From the NCBI GenBank assembly GCA_963773875.1, contig CAVZCV010000010.1:248001-312000 (forward strand): a stretch of 64,000 bases of DNA, written 5' to 3'. The stretch's first letter is position 1. Every line of letters starts with the position of its first letter. The position numbers were made by a program, and so were the translations under genes. The stretch is from CAVTYH01 sp963773875 (GTDB taxonomy: Bacteria > Planctomycetota > Planctomycetia > Pirellulales > JADZDJ01). This document shows positions 1 to 9,275 of the stretch, in pieces. The notes beneath the pieces are model-generated. The model saw nothing but the letters and a program-made list of their open reading frames with translations, did no database searches and was not told the origin of the DNA.

Positions 1-43
1 TGGTACGAGTGGCTGCATCAACTAAAGCCGACGCCAGTGCCAG

Positions 44-1457
44 CTACGGTTTGATCTCTCCTTGTTGCAAAGTCACATTGCCTTGTTTGGCGTTATAGCC
101 CTGGTGCTGGATAACTTCGAACAGCAGGTCGGCTTTTTCGGTCGGACCAACGCGCTTCTGGAACTGTACGGTCTGGTAGTCGAACAGCGTCGGCTCCAGC
201 GCGCTGCGGAAGATCACATGGCCGGGATAAGTGCGGCGAATTTCCACGTCGATCGGCTTGGCTGTGTAATTCCGGATGCGCTGCGAATAGGTCCAATGAT
301 CGTCCCAGCCGGCGACGTTCGTGTTGTCGACCTGCACAACTTCTCCCGCGCCGACCTGCTGGTAGCGATTCTCGCCATTGATTTGCACCCAAAAGTTGTC
401 GTGCATGTAACGCAGCTTGATGAGCTCGAAAATGACTTCCGGATCGGGGCCCAAATTCAGCTCGATCTTATCGCCGATCGGAATGTATTTGATCGCTTGC
501 TGCGTTAAGTACGATAAGCCATCGCGGCCGTTTTCGCGGAACACGCGGACCATGCCGTCGGGCAGTGGCGTCGTGCCGAGTTTCGATTCTTTGTTGTTGG
601 TGAGCAAATACATTCGCACCAGCTGCTCGCCATATTCTTGCGGCCGATAGCGATACTGGATTTTGAACGGCACGGTCTGCCCCTCGAAGCTGCGCATCCG
701 CTTCGACCAGCCGTTGGGAATGCTTTCGGTGCCTTCGACCGTGTAGATGAAATACTCGCTCAGGCCTTCTTTGATAATTTCTTTTTGTTTGGTCTGGCCA
801 GATCCTTCATCGGCAAATCGATCGCGCATCGCGCCGAGGGCCGCCTCGCGCCGTAGTTCGGTAACTTTATCTTGCGGCATTTTCTTGAGCTCATCGATCG
901 ATACTTGCGCCAGCTGCGCAATCTTCTCCACCAGATTGATCGTGCCCACCACAAGCCGGATTTGTGCATCTTCGTATTCTTCGCCGCTGCGGTTGAACAC
1001 GCGCACGAAGCCTTCGAAGTTCATCTTCGTTTCGTCTTTGTCGGCAATGCACAAGTAATCGGCGCTCCAAGTGATGCCGCTGGTGAAGTAGGTGATCTGA
1101 ATCGTCGCTTCGCCGTCGAAATCGCTCTTCACATTCCAATAGAGCATCTGCGGTTTGGCGTGCGGAAACGTGGTATCGAGCACATCGAGCTTGTCGGGCT
1201 GCGTGAGAAACTTGAGTTCCACCGAGCTCGGGATCAATCAGCGTGTTCGCCCAGGAGAATTGCAACGGGTTCATCCCCTTCTTGAATGTCACGGTCCGCG
1301 TTTCGCGCACCAGCGTAATGTCCTCGCTGTTGTAAATCGTCAGCTGCACCGTGTTCCGTTTGGGCACGGTAGAGAGATCGATGTTCTCGGCCGCAACCAC
1401 CGCCGAGGCGGCCAGCAGCACGCAAACCGCCCCAAAGTATTTGCAAATGCAATTCAT
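44..1457 (-). CDS. DUF4139-family exported protein, copy 1 (one frame break)
   Basis: Uncharacterised exported protein of the DUF4139 family, which includes MuiA-like mucoidy-inhibitor proteins; no reaction is established. The chosen ATG opens on a signal peptide (core LLAASAVVAA). A strand-rich domain follows with the block FSWANTLIDP, shared with the upstream paralogue (FSWANTQIDP), and then the DUF4139 part ending in EIKP. The frame breaks at a GGG run, 1230-1232: dropping one base joins NTLIDP to SSVELKFLTQ, giving about 470 residues. It lies 120 nt downstream of its paralogue on the same strand, so the two are probably co-transcribed. Other in-frame starts are at 1469 and 1493 (ATG) and 1538 (TTG). 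The family call is fairly sure; the function is unknown. Confidence 0.75.
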
Positions 1458-1577
1458 CGTTTCGCTCATTGATTTCGCACGAATGTTTTTCATTGCTGCA
1501 ATCCCGCAGATTTCGCAAATGGCCGCGGGTTTCTTCAATTGGCAACTGCCCTTCCGCGCTCATCACCGTCACTGGCA

Positions 1578-2815
1578 TTACCATTCGTTCTTGATCGTCA
1601 GGTTGAACTTCTGCGTAATCTTCTCCGCTTTGCCGTCTTTGTCGCGGGCGGGTAATTTCACATGGAACATTACTTGTTCGGCGGTGCTCTTTTCTTTGTC
1701 CGGGCCGCCTTCGAACGTGGTGTCTTTGCCCATTTCCCAATCGACATCGCGGTCGTTGTCGCCGCGAACTTCGCGGCGGATGTGCTTCAAGTTTTCCACT
1801 ACATCCAAAGTCACCGGTTGATCTTTGAAGTTTTCGATTTCGTACTTGATCACCACTTCCTGGTTGGAAAGATTGCCGGTAATGCGTTTGGCCTCGTTCT
1901 TGTCGATCGTGCGCTTCACCACAATGTCTTGCGCCACGCCCAGGTACAGTTTCATTTCGTCGTCGATGGCCGTGAATTTGCCCCAGTCTTCGCCTAAGAA
2001 TGCGGTCGAAGATTCTTTGTTCTCGCCTTTGCCTTCGATGAAAATTCGCACTTTGCCATACGGCAGGGCGGCAACGCCCAGGTGGTTCGTCTTGTCGTTT
2101 TTCAGCACGTAGTGCATCGGCACGCGAAGTTTGTTTTGGCGCGATCCAAATAGTCGTACTCCGCCGGATTGCACGTGTAAGTTTTGCGAATCGGCACGGC
2201 GTCGAACTTCTCGACGAGCATCTCTTTCGTTTCGTTGATGCCGATCGGTTTCAAAAAGCGCGGACCAAAGCCGGCCCACAGGCCTGTGCTGCCGAACTCT
2301 TCATTGGCAAAATTCTGCAGCCGCATGTATTGCGAGAACGCCAGGGTTTTTTCATCGTTCGCGGCAACGGCCCGGTAATTGAAACTTTTCGTCAGATTGC
2401 CCAAGAGGTAGCTGATTCGCACGCGGGCGGAACCAGAATCGGCCGCGCCCACGTTCCACACCAGTGCCGATTCGTTCGGCGGATAGCTGACCGAGAGCAC
2501 TTTCACATCGAGCGGCTTATCACCAACGGGCGCGATCACGCGAAACACGATCGTGTTGGGATCGATCTGCGTGTTGGCCCAAGAAAAATCGACCTGGTTT
2601 TCACCTTTCACGAGCGGCACAATGCGTTCCTCTTCGACCAGCGTGGCATTGGCATTATCGAGCTGGATTTCCACCCGTTCGCGCACCGGCAGGGTAATCA
2701 GCTTCACCCGGGCGGAAGCAGTGCCGGGCAAACTCAAAAGCAGCACGAGGGCTGCTGCCGAACCGAGCGGCAATGCGGAAAGCGTGCACTTGGAAAGAAA
2801 TGTTTTCAGCGACAT
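1578..2815 (-). CDS. DUF4139-family exported protein, copy 2 (one frame break)
   Basis: Paralogue of the preceding gene: a secreted strand-rich protein of about 412 residues with unknown activity. The start MSLKTFLSKC leads into a long signal peptide (core AAALVLLLSLPGTASA). The N-terminal half has FSWANTQIDP and the C-terminal half is DUF4139-like, ending KFNLTIKNEW. The frame breaks at the TTTT run 2134-2137; adding one base restores YDYLDRAKNKLRVPMHYV. The same frame stays open upstream to 3403, but that part is non-coding in character and carries a dispersed repeat, so I did not extend the gene. A sigma70-like promoter about 620 nt upstream implies a long leader. Confidence 0.77.
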
Positions 2816-3436
2816 GGCATAACTCCGGGAAGACGCAAACAGCCGTAAAGGGCTCAGGTAGACCTGCCGTAACCGGATCGCATCTACCTGCCGCGAGCGG
2901 CTGCGATTTTCCAGCGATTCGCTAGATTGGACGCGGCGACTGCGGAGAAAGTTCCCCGCCGGTTGCCGCGAATTTTTTCGCCTGCAGGCCCTACATTCCG
3001 TCCCTGCTGGGCCTGCCACCTTTGGGTGCTCGGGCCTTAATCCGAATTCCCAGTGCAATAACCCCAGCGGTTTTCTCGGGAAAACAAGGCTCAAACGCCC
3101 GAGTTTTTTCACAGTTATTTCACTCTCCCGTCTCGCCGCCCGTCCGAGGCTGGCGGATTGTGCCGGGAATTCCCGCCCAGTTCCCGAAGGGCAGCCCGGC
3201 CGCGACGTGTGAAACAACTTCGCAGCTTGTAATGCGCGACTTACTGTCGCAGCCTGTAGCGAGCGAAATGCCTTCGCTGCTCGTGCCGTCGATCGATTTT
3301 TTTGCTGACTAACCATGCCCCCAAACCTCCGCTCTTCGCGAATTCCTAGCCTGCCCTTCCGGTTCTTTTGGCGGTTCCCGCACCGCCCGTGTCGGCATCC
3401 CATTAAAACCAGCCGATATTTACGTATCGATACATA
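2816..3436 (-). other. Long untranslated leader of the DUF4139 pair
   Basis: About 620 nt between a sigma70-like promoter and the first DUF4139 gene. It holds one copy of a 71-nt palindromic element (listed separately) and no convincing gene. The arrangement of promoter, element and coding start resembles the region before the GH32 gene near 32 kb. That the leader is transcribed is an inference from the promoter. Confidence 0.4.
3053..3123 (-). repeat. 71-nt palindromic dispersed element, copy A
   Basis: Read on the minus strand, the element starts GTGAAATAACTGTGAAAAAA and ends GGTTATTGCAC, so its ends are near-perfect 10-nt inverted repeats. An inner pair, CTCGGG/CCCGAG, extends the palindrome. 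Copy B (32279-32349) has exactly the same length and about 80% identity; copy C (48311-48391) is a longer variant. It lies in the leader of the DUF4139 genes. It is too small to encode anything and looks like a MITE- or REP-type element. Confidence 0.75.
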
Positions 3437-3465
3437 AGTATAGTTCTACTATGTACAGTGGTCAA
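3437..3465 (-). promoter_or_regulatory. Sigma70-like promoter for the DUF4139 genes
   Basis: On the minus strand TTGACC (3465-3460) is followed by a 17-nt spacer and TATACT (3442-3437). The match to the consensus and the ideal spacing make this one of the clearest promoters in the window. The next gene downstream is the DUF4139 copy starting at 2815. Confidence 0.6.
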
Positions 3466-3663
3466 TAGGCAATTTAGGCCACGGCGGAAAAGATTTAGGA
3501 AATTGACCGGCCTGCCGCGAGAGGCTGCGTAAATCAGCAGAGTTGCGTCAAATTGCAAAGACGCAAAGGACGAGCGATGGTGGCGCACCTTGCACAGTGG
3601 CGAGTGTGCAACAGCTCACAGTAGCGACCTCGAACGTGACAGTCGGCCGCATTGCTTAACAAG

Positions 3664-3692
3664 GTGCTGATTACCCGTAAAAAAATCAGCAC
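3664..3692. repeat. 9-bp inverted repeat downstream of the HEPN-like gene
   Basis: GTGCTGATT and AATCAGCAC face each other across an 11-nt loop, 88 nt after the stop of the minus-strand HEPN-like gene. There is no U-tract after the stem in either direction, so a factor-independent terminator is not supported; it may still be a 3' hairpin. Nothing else is recognisable between 3466 and 3779. Confidence 0.35.
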
Positions 3693-3779
3693 AATTCGTT
3701 GCGCGAGAATTGCAGCAAGGGTGATTTGTGCGCCGTTCTTACCGCGGTTTTTGTGCTCATTTGGCCAGGATCACTGCGC

Positions 3780-5097
3780 TCAACTTGGTTTCTCAGCATC
3801 CGGTTTCGGTATCGGAAATAGCTCCAACGCGGTCTTATACCACTCTTGCATTTGCATAAGTCGTTCCTTGCTGTTTGGAAGCGACAAAAATTCTGCGTAT
3901 TCTTTAATGCTGTTGAGCTTATACGTGTTGCGAATTAGATAGACCAAATGGCTATCCACAAATGATTTCGTAATGTAGCAAAGCTGGTCTCGGTCTGCCG
4001 TCGAACTGCCTGCATGTACAAAGCGATTACGTCTCCATCTCATTTGATTGAGCATCTCTTTTGCAATTGCACGGTCACGGTAGCCCCAAACCGCTCGCTG
4101 TACCGTCAAATCGTAGTTGTTGCCGACTGAGTCTGTGATTTTTTCTAGTAGCCCCCACAGCATTAAAAATGTCACATCCAGATTTGCTTGGTCTAACGCA
4201 AGCGTGTACCGCACCAATAGCCGTTTCAGTTCCGCTTTGTAGGGTAAAGCTTCGATAGCGTCGGTCGCTGTGATTCGCTTTTCCTCAAAATCCTTCCAGC
4301 CGTATGGTGGATCAAAGCATCGGGCGTCTTCTACGTAATCCGGCTCATACCACCAAGGCATTTCAGCGTTTGTGTTGTTGTCATCGTGCAACGTATGTAG
4401 CGGTCCAAGATGAATGTCGGCCATCCACTTCCGTTGCGGGATTGTGTTGAAGTCTATTGATCTACGCTTATATGTTGACTGCAAATTCCAAACGCCGCGA
4501 AGATAATTTAGCGTGTTCATTCCCAATTCAAATGCTTGGTGGACCGAAATTTGATTTGTGGAAATTGAGATCGCTTTGTATTTGGTCTCGGTAATGTGAT
4601 TGTGCAGGAAGCCTGGGTGCTGCAAAAGATTAGCGGGAAACGGAAAGTTGCTGCGATCCACGAAACGTACGTCCGCCCCGTCCAATTTAATCGGCGAACT
4701 AGGCAAATCGTTTATCGACAATGAAGTGACCAAGAATCGCGGCTTAGTGCTCCCTCTAAAGAATTCCGCCGCCTTTTGGTTCACAAGTTTTAACAAGTTG
4801 GCCGGCAGAATTGGCGTGTTGCCGCCTTGTCGTAATATTTCCTCATCAAGCGGCAGACTTCACGATCCGGTATGAATCTGTTTCGTTCAATTCCTGCTCA
4901 TCCGGGCCGATAATCGCGACACTCGGATATACGCTCGCCTGATGCTGTAGGAACTGAAACGAGGGCCATGTCGTGCCTCCCGCCGCATTTACGCCAACAA
5001 CCCTGCCGATTTGATCCAGCAAAGCCGTTGGAGCGTGCTTGCCATCGTACCTTTTGTAAATTGAGCCATCGTGTGCTCGCCAATATGCTTTTGTCAT
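3780..5097 (-). CDS. HEPN-like protein (one probable frame break)
   Basis: Unrecognised protein of about 435 residues once two adjacent reading frames are joined. The first 80 residues (MTKAYWRAHDGSIYKRYDG...) run to a stop near 4846. The rest continues one base out of frame from DEEILRQGGNTPILPANLL without its own ATG. Losing one base of the AA at 4848-4849 fuses them. The C-terminal third is all-helical with RWRRNRFVHAG, an R-x4-H arrangement as in HEPN-type domains, which are often RNases or their regulators. The gene start overlaps the stop of the upstream PEP-CTERM gene (ATGA), implying translational coupling. HEPN assignment is an inference from the motif and helix pattern. The joining could be wrong if the second part starts at the TTG at 4796. 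Confidence 0.5.
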
Positions 5098-5825
5098 CGT
5101 CGTGCCAGCTTAAAATCGCGGGGCTTTCGGATCATACCGTCGCGTCTGCCGACATTTCGGATAACCTTTAACATCACAAACGTGCAACCGGCAACGATGG
5201 TCAAAACGAATGTGTTCGGTTCTGGTACCGTGCCTAATCGAGTTGAAAATTCTGTTCAACCATATTTGAGTCATGTGACCAATCGCTGTTCGGAAATGCA
5301 AATACCCTATTGCCGCCTACAACGTCTAAGTCGGCCGACCAGAGCCAGCTATTGGTGTTTTGAATGCCGTTGAAAATCTCCAACCAGTATCTGGTTCCAC
5401 CGATCGCGTTAAAATCGGGGACCTCAGCAGAGTACGCATAGATCGGCTGGCTATTATTCGAGGATTCTCCGGTCGAATGTTTGTCTTTTAGGGTGACGGC
5501 AGCCGCATAAATGGCACTAGAGATGGGTGGTGATGTCGGCATGTTCTCGCCATTGTCCGCGTAGATTCTAACCAGAAAACTATCATCGACCGTTGGTTGC
5601 AAAGGGAAATCCCTTCCAATGAATCTCGGTAATGATCGAAGTATTTGTCAATACAAAATCATCACCATTGTGAAAGCCGGGATCACCGGGATATTCACTG
5701 TTCGCTAACGTCCCGGTTTGGACATGGTTCCCATTGTCGAACAGCACGTCCGCTGCACAGGCGTTCTGACCTGCAAGATAAACGCTCATCATTCCTAGCA
5801 GAACGATGCGCAACCTCGTACCCAT
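5094..5825 (-). CDS. PEP-CTERM exported protein (two frame breaks)
   Basis: Small exported protein of about 243 residues bound for exosortase sorting. It begins MGTRLRIVLLGMMSVYLAG (signal peptide) and continues with a strand-rich domain (VLFDNGNHVQTG... DFVLTNTSIITEIHWKGF...). It ends in a PEP-CTERM signal: VPEP, a hydrophobic stretch (FVLTIVAGCTFVMLKVI), then a basic tail. Two single-base breaks hide this: one in AAAGGGAAA at 5601-5609, and one in the AAAA run at 5246-5249, where adding one base restores QNFSTRLGTVPEP. The corrected stop overlaps the next start as ATGA, which supports the reconstruction. The specific function is unknown. Confidence 0.65.
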
Positions 5826-6395
5826 GTGACCCCTCCCGCGAGAAATGACTTTCGCAATCGAGGCGAACGGCTCGGCCTGTTCCAAGAAACAACCTATCGC
5901 CCATCAGAGGTAAGGGCAAGCAAAGAAGTCATTTTCAGAAACCTTGTTAGAACTGGTATCAAAACCGCGTGCGGCGTGCGTCTTAAGTCGAACGACTTTA
6001 CGGCCTTTGTGGAAAATCTTTCCACTAGCAATGGAATGCGTGCCCATGCGGCGGGTTGGCTTGGCGCTCATGCTTCAATCATTTCCAGCTCGTGTTTTGG
6101 CCGAAAACAGCGCGGAGGCGGCGGGACTTGAAGTGGGCGACCGGCAACCGAGGCCGCCGACCGAGGTGGGAAAAGAAGGCCGGGGGGCGGTCTTTAGCTC
6201 AACCAGTTGCAAAACGGCTCGCAGCCATGTATCCTGATTGCGTCGTCTGGAAACGGGCGACTGGCCGACAAAGTACCTGCCCCACTTTGCCGGCCATCTT
6301 TTTGCGCCATCACTTACCTTGTGGCACGCAACGCCGACAGCCGCGCCTGCGTCGCGATTCCAGTCAGCTCCCCCTTGGCCAGCTCAAGAATTTCG
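5826..6395. other. Intergenic region with no convincing gene
   Basis: About 570 bp between two exported-protein genes. Short open frames exist on both strands, but none shows homology-like features, a good ribosome-binding site or codon bias. The only structure seen is copy 1 of the 121-bp repeat (6227-6347). Confidence 0.5.
6227..6347 (+). repeat. 121-bp direct repeat, copy 1
   Basis: Matches 7780-7900 base for base except for a TC/CT swap at the fifth and sixth positions. The two copies lie 1,553 bp apart in the same orientation and bracket the exported duplicated-unit gene at 6396-7681. Similarity ends abruptly at CCGCGCC in both copies. Confidence 0.9.
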
Positions 6396-7681
6396 TTACT
6401 TCGCGTCCTCTCTTGCCACCGAGAATCTGAACGATTTGCACACAATTCGCCGTGCCTCGTCAGTTGGCATGTCCGCAATTTTCCAATCGGCGAATTCAGC
6501 GGCCATCGGCTGTTGGACCATATCGACGGAATACTCACCGGGCGGCAACTTGCCAAGCGGGATAAGTGCAAAGTGTCGCGTAAGTTCCTTGGTTTGGTGT
6601 GGAACAAAACGATACGAGACTTCGACCTGACTTCCGCGGCGCTCGATATCGGTGATGCGGCAATAGCGTCCGGCTAGATGTGAAAAAAAGATGATCGAAA
6701 TTTCGTACATCTGGCGAAAACGAAGTGCGGGGTAACTTATGATCCACGAGTACCGTTTTCGCTTCGCGCAAGGCGTCCGCAACTGTGCCGGCTACCGCAA
6801 AGCCCTGTTTCGCAACTGCCGCCTCTGCAAATGGGAGCGGAAGAGAATTTTCGATTTCGGCTAGTATCTCGCCTGCTGATTTCGGGTCGCCGCGCTGGGG
6901 GTCGATTGGTTTTGTTCCGGTGATGTTCCAGCCCCAAACTTCGCTTAGCGGCACGGATTCAGGTTTCGACCAATTCTCCTGATCGGAGCTTTCGCGTGCT
7001 TTGGTTGCGTCCACCGCGCCCGCGAATAGAAAGTAACCTTTGCAGATCGTTTCGCCCGCGTAGTTCACATCGGGAGTATTCTTTCCTTCTACTGGATTCT
7101 GTTTCCAGTTGACGAGAATACTGCCTTGGGGAATTCTCCCGATCGGGATTAGCGCGAGGCACCCTGGGCTAGCTGAGTCGCGAGGTTTGAAATGGTAAGT
7201 GATCTCGATCATTCGATTGCCCGGTTTGTGATTTAAAGCCGGATAGACGAACTTCTTTATGTCGTCAACCACGATCGAGTATTTCGATGGATGCGAGAAG
7301 AAAACGAGGCTAACTTCGCTCCCTGGCGGATAGATTTTCCGAGCGGGAATCTTGTCCACTAGCACGCTCCGAACGCCTTCGAGCGCTTTTCGTACCGGTC
7401 CCTTCAACTACGAATGCCGGCAATGGTTCGTGCGTCCGTTTGGCGGGCAAGAAATCCAGAGTTTGCAGGATTTCTTGCACTAGCGAGTTCTTGAACCGAT
7501 CCGCTCGCTCTTGAATCGTCGAAGCGCCTTCCACCCGCCCGTAAGAATCCGGGTCCAAATCGCGGACATCCTTTGTGCCGGGCATTTCGTATGCCCAAAT
7601 ATCTTTGAGCTGGATTGCGACTGGATCGGCGGCCGAAGCATGGGCCGCGAATAGAAGCGCGATCGCAAAAACGTATCGCAT
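6396..7681 (-). CDS. Exported protein with an internally duplicated domain (two frame breaks)
   Basis: I do not recognise this family. The gene starts MRYVFAIALLFAAHASA (signal peptide), with GAGGG just upstream as ribosome-binding site. The mature part contains two related units. Unit one has VRSVLVDKIPARKIYPPGSE, VSLVFFSHPSK and ALIPIGRIPQGS. Unit two has AKTVLVDHKLPRTSF, ISIIFFSHLAG and ALIPLGKLPPGE. Each is about 140-150 residues. Breaks at CCC 7400-7402 and near 6708-6712 split the frame; aligning unit two on unit one places the second break after SFSPDV. Total is about 428 residues. The function is unknown; secretion and the repeated strand-rich unit suggest binding. Confidence 0.6.
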
Positions 7682-7779
7682 ACTGCCCTCTCTTTCCGTC
7701 GCTGATTTTCCCGCAAGATGGGGCGTACGGCAAGCGGCCAAACAAAATTCAATGAATGCTTGCAAAGCGACCTAGCGGA

Positions 7780-7900
7780 ATGTACTCTGATTGCGTCGTC
7801 TGGAAACGGGCGACTGGCCGACAAAGTACCTGCCCCACTTTGCCGGCCATCTTTTTGCGCCATCACTTACCTTGTGGCACGCAACGCCGACAGCCGCGCC
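7780..7900 (+). repeat. 121-bp direct repeat, copy 2
   Basis: Second copy of the repeat at 6227-6347, just upstream of the duplicated-domain gene. On the minus strand it forms the 3' part of an open frame reading ...LSPVLGAAVGVACHKVSD..., whose upstream half is absent at copy 1. So copy 1 looks like a duplicated fragment of this locus. Confidence 0.9.
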
Positions 7901-8086
7901 CAATACAGGCGACAGCAAATAAATCCAAACTTCGCTGATGCGCCTGCGCAAGGGCGGGAGCATTCCGGCCAACATCGTGAGATTGTGGCCGTCTCGCCCT
8001 TCTTCCAGCATCGTTGTCGCCCAGTCAACGAAAAGGCCGAGCCCACCTGCTTCCTGCGGTAGGCTCGGCGAGGGCTAGCCCTTTCT
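7901..8086 (-). pseudogene. Gene remnant with the VDWATTMLEEGRDGH motif
   Basis: On the minus strand an open frame without a credible start reads GGLGLFVDWATTMLEEGRDG, then HNLTMLAGMLPPLRRR, then runs into repeat copy 2. The stretch 7961-8030 recurs at 13243-13311 with about 85% identity and the same translation (VDWAITMLEEGRDGH). Each copy sits a short distance after the stop of another minus-strand gene. I interpret it as a fragment of a gene family not otherwise present here; its function is unknown. Confidence 0.4.
7961..8030 (-). repeat. 70-bp dispersed repeat, copy X
   Basis: About 85% identical to 13243-13311. Both encode VDWA.TMLEEGRDGH on the minus strand, so the conservation is at the protein level too. 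Confidence 0.65.
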
Positions 8087-8560
8087 TCAGCATCCGCGGC
8101 GTTCGCGAATCACTTGACGACTGATGCTTGCGGCAAGCCCGTCGGTGACCATCGTCATCAACGCAAATTCCCTGTGCGGCTCGAGAACGACAGGCGCTGA
8201 TGGATTCTCTTCGAGTGCAGAACTCGTCGACTCGATTAATCCCGAAATCAGCGCGACCGACAACAACTTGCCGGACTCGTGCAGCCAACGCAGCACCAAG
8301 TCCCCCTCCTCAGCGATCAAAGGATCGATGAGCACGCAACCAACACGATTCAAATCTTGATCGGCAATGAACTGTGCGGCCGATCGGTAACACTCGACCG
8401 GGAGGTCATGTTGTTTGACGACCTTTTCCAGCAAGTTCACTGCAGCGGGGCGATTATCGACAATAAAAACGGTTGGCGGCTTCTTCACGTCTGTTGCTGT
8501 TTCAAGGACAATAGGGCCGGCCCGTCGACTTACGTCGGCGCCACTGCCCACTCTTGTCAC
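8087..8560 (-). CDS. Stand-alone receiver-like protein lacking the conserved Lys
   Basis: About 157 residues, resembling a FixJ-class receiver domain with no output domain. VFIVDNRPAAVNLLEKVV gives the first strand and acidic site, with a single Asp where two acids are usual. CVLIDPL carries the expected phosphoacceptor Asp, ALISG the switch Ser. VLEPHRE stands where active receivers have a Lys-Pro pair, so the invariant Lys is Glu. It may therefore bind a partner without normal phosphorylation. The start is a GTG at 8560. A LuxR-type regulator is divergently transcribed from the next 40 bp, suggesting a shared control region and a functional pair. Confidence 0.65.
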   Translation of the reverse strand: MTRVGSGADVSRRAGPIVLETATDVKKPPTVFIVDNRPAAVNLLEKVVKQHDLPVECYRSAAQFIADQDLNRVGCVLIDPLIAEEGDLVLRWLHESGKLLSVALISGLIESTSSALEENPSAPVVLEPHREFALMTMVTDGLAASISRQVIRERRGC

Positions 8561-8601
8561 GCTCGAATGTGGGAAGCCAGGACCAATCGAAAGCTCAATT
8601 C

Positions 8602-9240
8602 ATGAGTCGCCATTTCACCAGAGAAGCCGACGGGTCACCATCACAGAATTCTCCGTCCGTATCTGCCCACGTCACATCGGATATGACTTTGACGGGCACA
8701 TACGTCTTACTTTGTGACTGGCACGGCCGAGTCGTTTGGAAGTCCGGAGTTGGCGATCGTATGGTGATCGGCGAAGAGATCTGGAAGTATGCGGCGAAAA
8801 AGTCGATGGAAAGCTTGCGAGCGGTGCTGGCCAGCGTCGTGGCACTGCGGGAGGAGCGCATAATTGAAGTGCAGAGCGATCGCGGCGATCACTTTCGTTT
8901 CTGGATGTGGCCGCTGACCGAACCGGAAATTGCAGTTTGCGTTCTGGCCCTGCGAATTCCAAGCGAGCTGGCGCTACTCACGGACCGCGAGAGGGCATGC
9001 CTCCGGTGCCTGGCACAGGGCATGTCGACCCGTGATATTGCTGAGGAACTCCGTATTGGTCTCACGACGGTCCACACGCATTTGCGGCGCACCCGAGAAA
9101 AATTGGGCTCGATGAGCGCCAAAGCGCTTATCGGATTTGCCGCACGATACTTCTTTGTGTCGCCGCCCAGTGGCATGGGAGAATCCGCGGCAAGCCGCAA
9201 ACGGAGCGTTTCACGCGGCAGCGCCGGTGCGGGTGGTTAG
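8602..9240 (+). CDS. LuxR-family regulator with an N-terminal PAS-like sensor
   Basis: A 212-residue transcription regulator. Residues about 25-130 (TYVLLCDWHGRVVWKSG...) look like a PAS-type sensor. Residues about 135-195 are a GerE/LuxR helix-turn-helix: LTDRERACLRCLAQGMSTRD, then IAEELRIGLTTVHTHLRR. The tail is basic and Ser-rich. ATG 8602 is preferred over an in-frame TTG at 8554 that would overlap the divergent receiver gene. Its target is unknown; the divergent receiver-like gene is the obvious partner. Confidence 0.8.
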   Translation: MSRHFTREADGSPSQNSPSVSAHVTSDMTLTGTYVLLCDWHGRVVWKSGVGDRMVIGEEIWKYAAKKSMESLRAVLASVVALREERIIEVQSDRGDHFRFWMWPLTEPEIAVCVLALRIPSELALLTDRERACLRCLAQGMSTRDIAEELRIGLTTVHTHLRRTREKLGSMSAKALIGFAARYFFVSPPSGMGESAASRKRSVSRGSAGAGG

Positions 9241-9275
9241 GACTTGGTCAAATCCGCTTCTCAAACAGGCTATGC

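Noticed and set aside
3664..3692. Terminator after the HEPN-like gene
   Set aside because: The stem has no adjacent U-tract in either direction; kept only as an inverted repeat.
7780..7960. Aquaporin-like C-terminus (LLSPVLGAAVGVACH)
   Set aside because: The resemblance is confined to about 15 residues, with no NPA motif or other helices; treated as a remnant of unknown origin.
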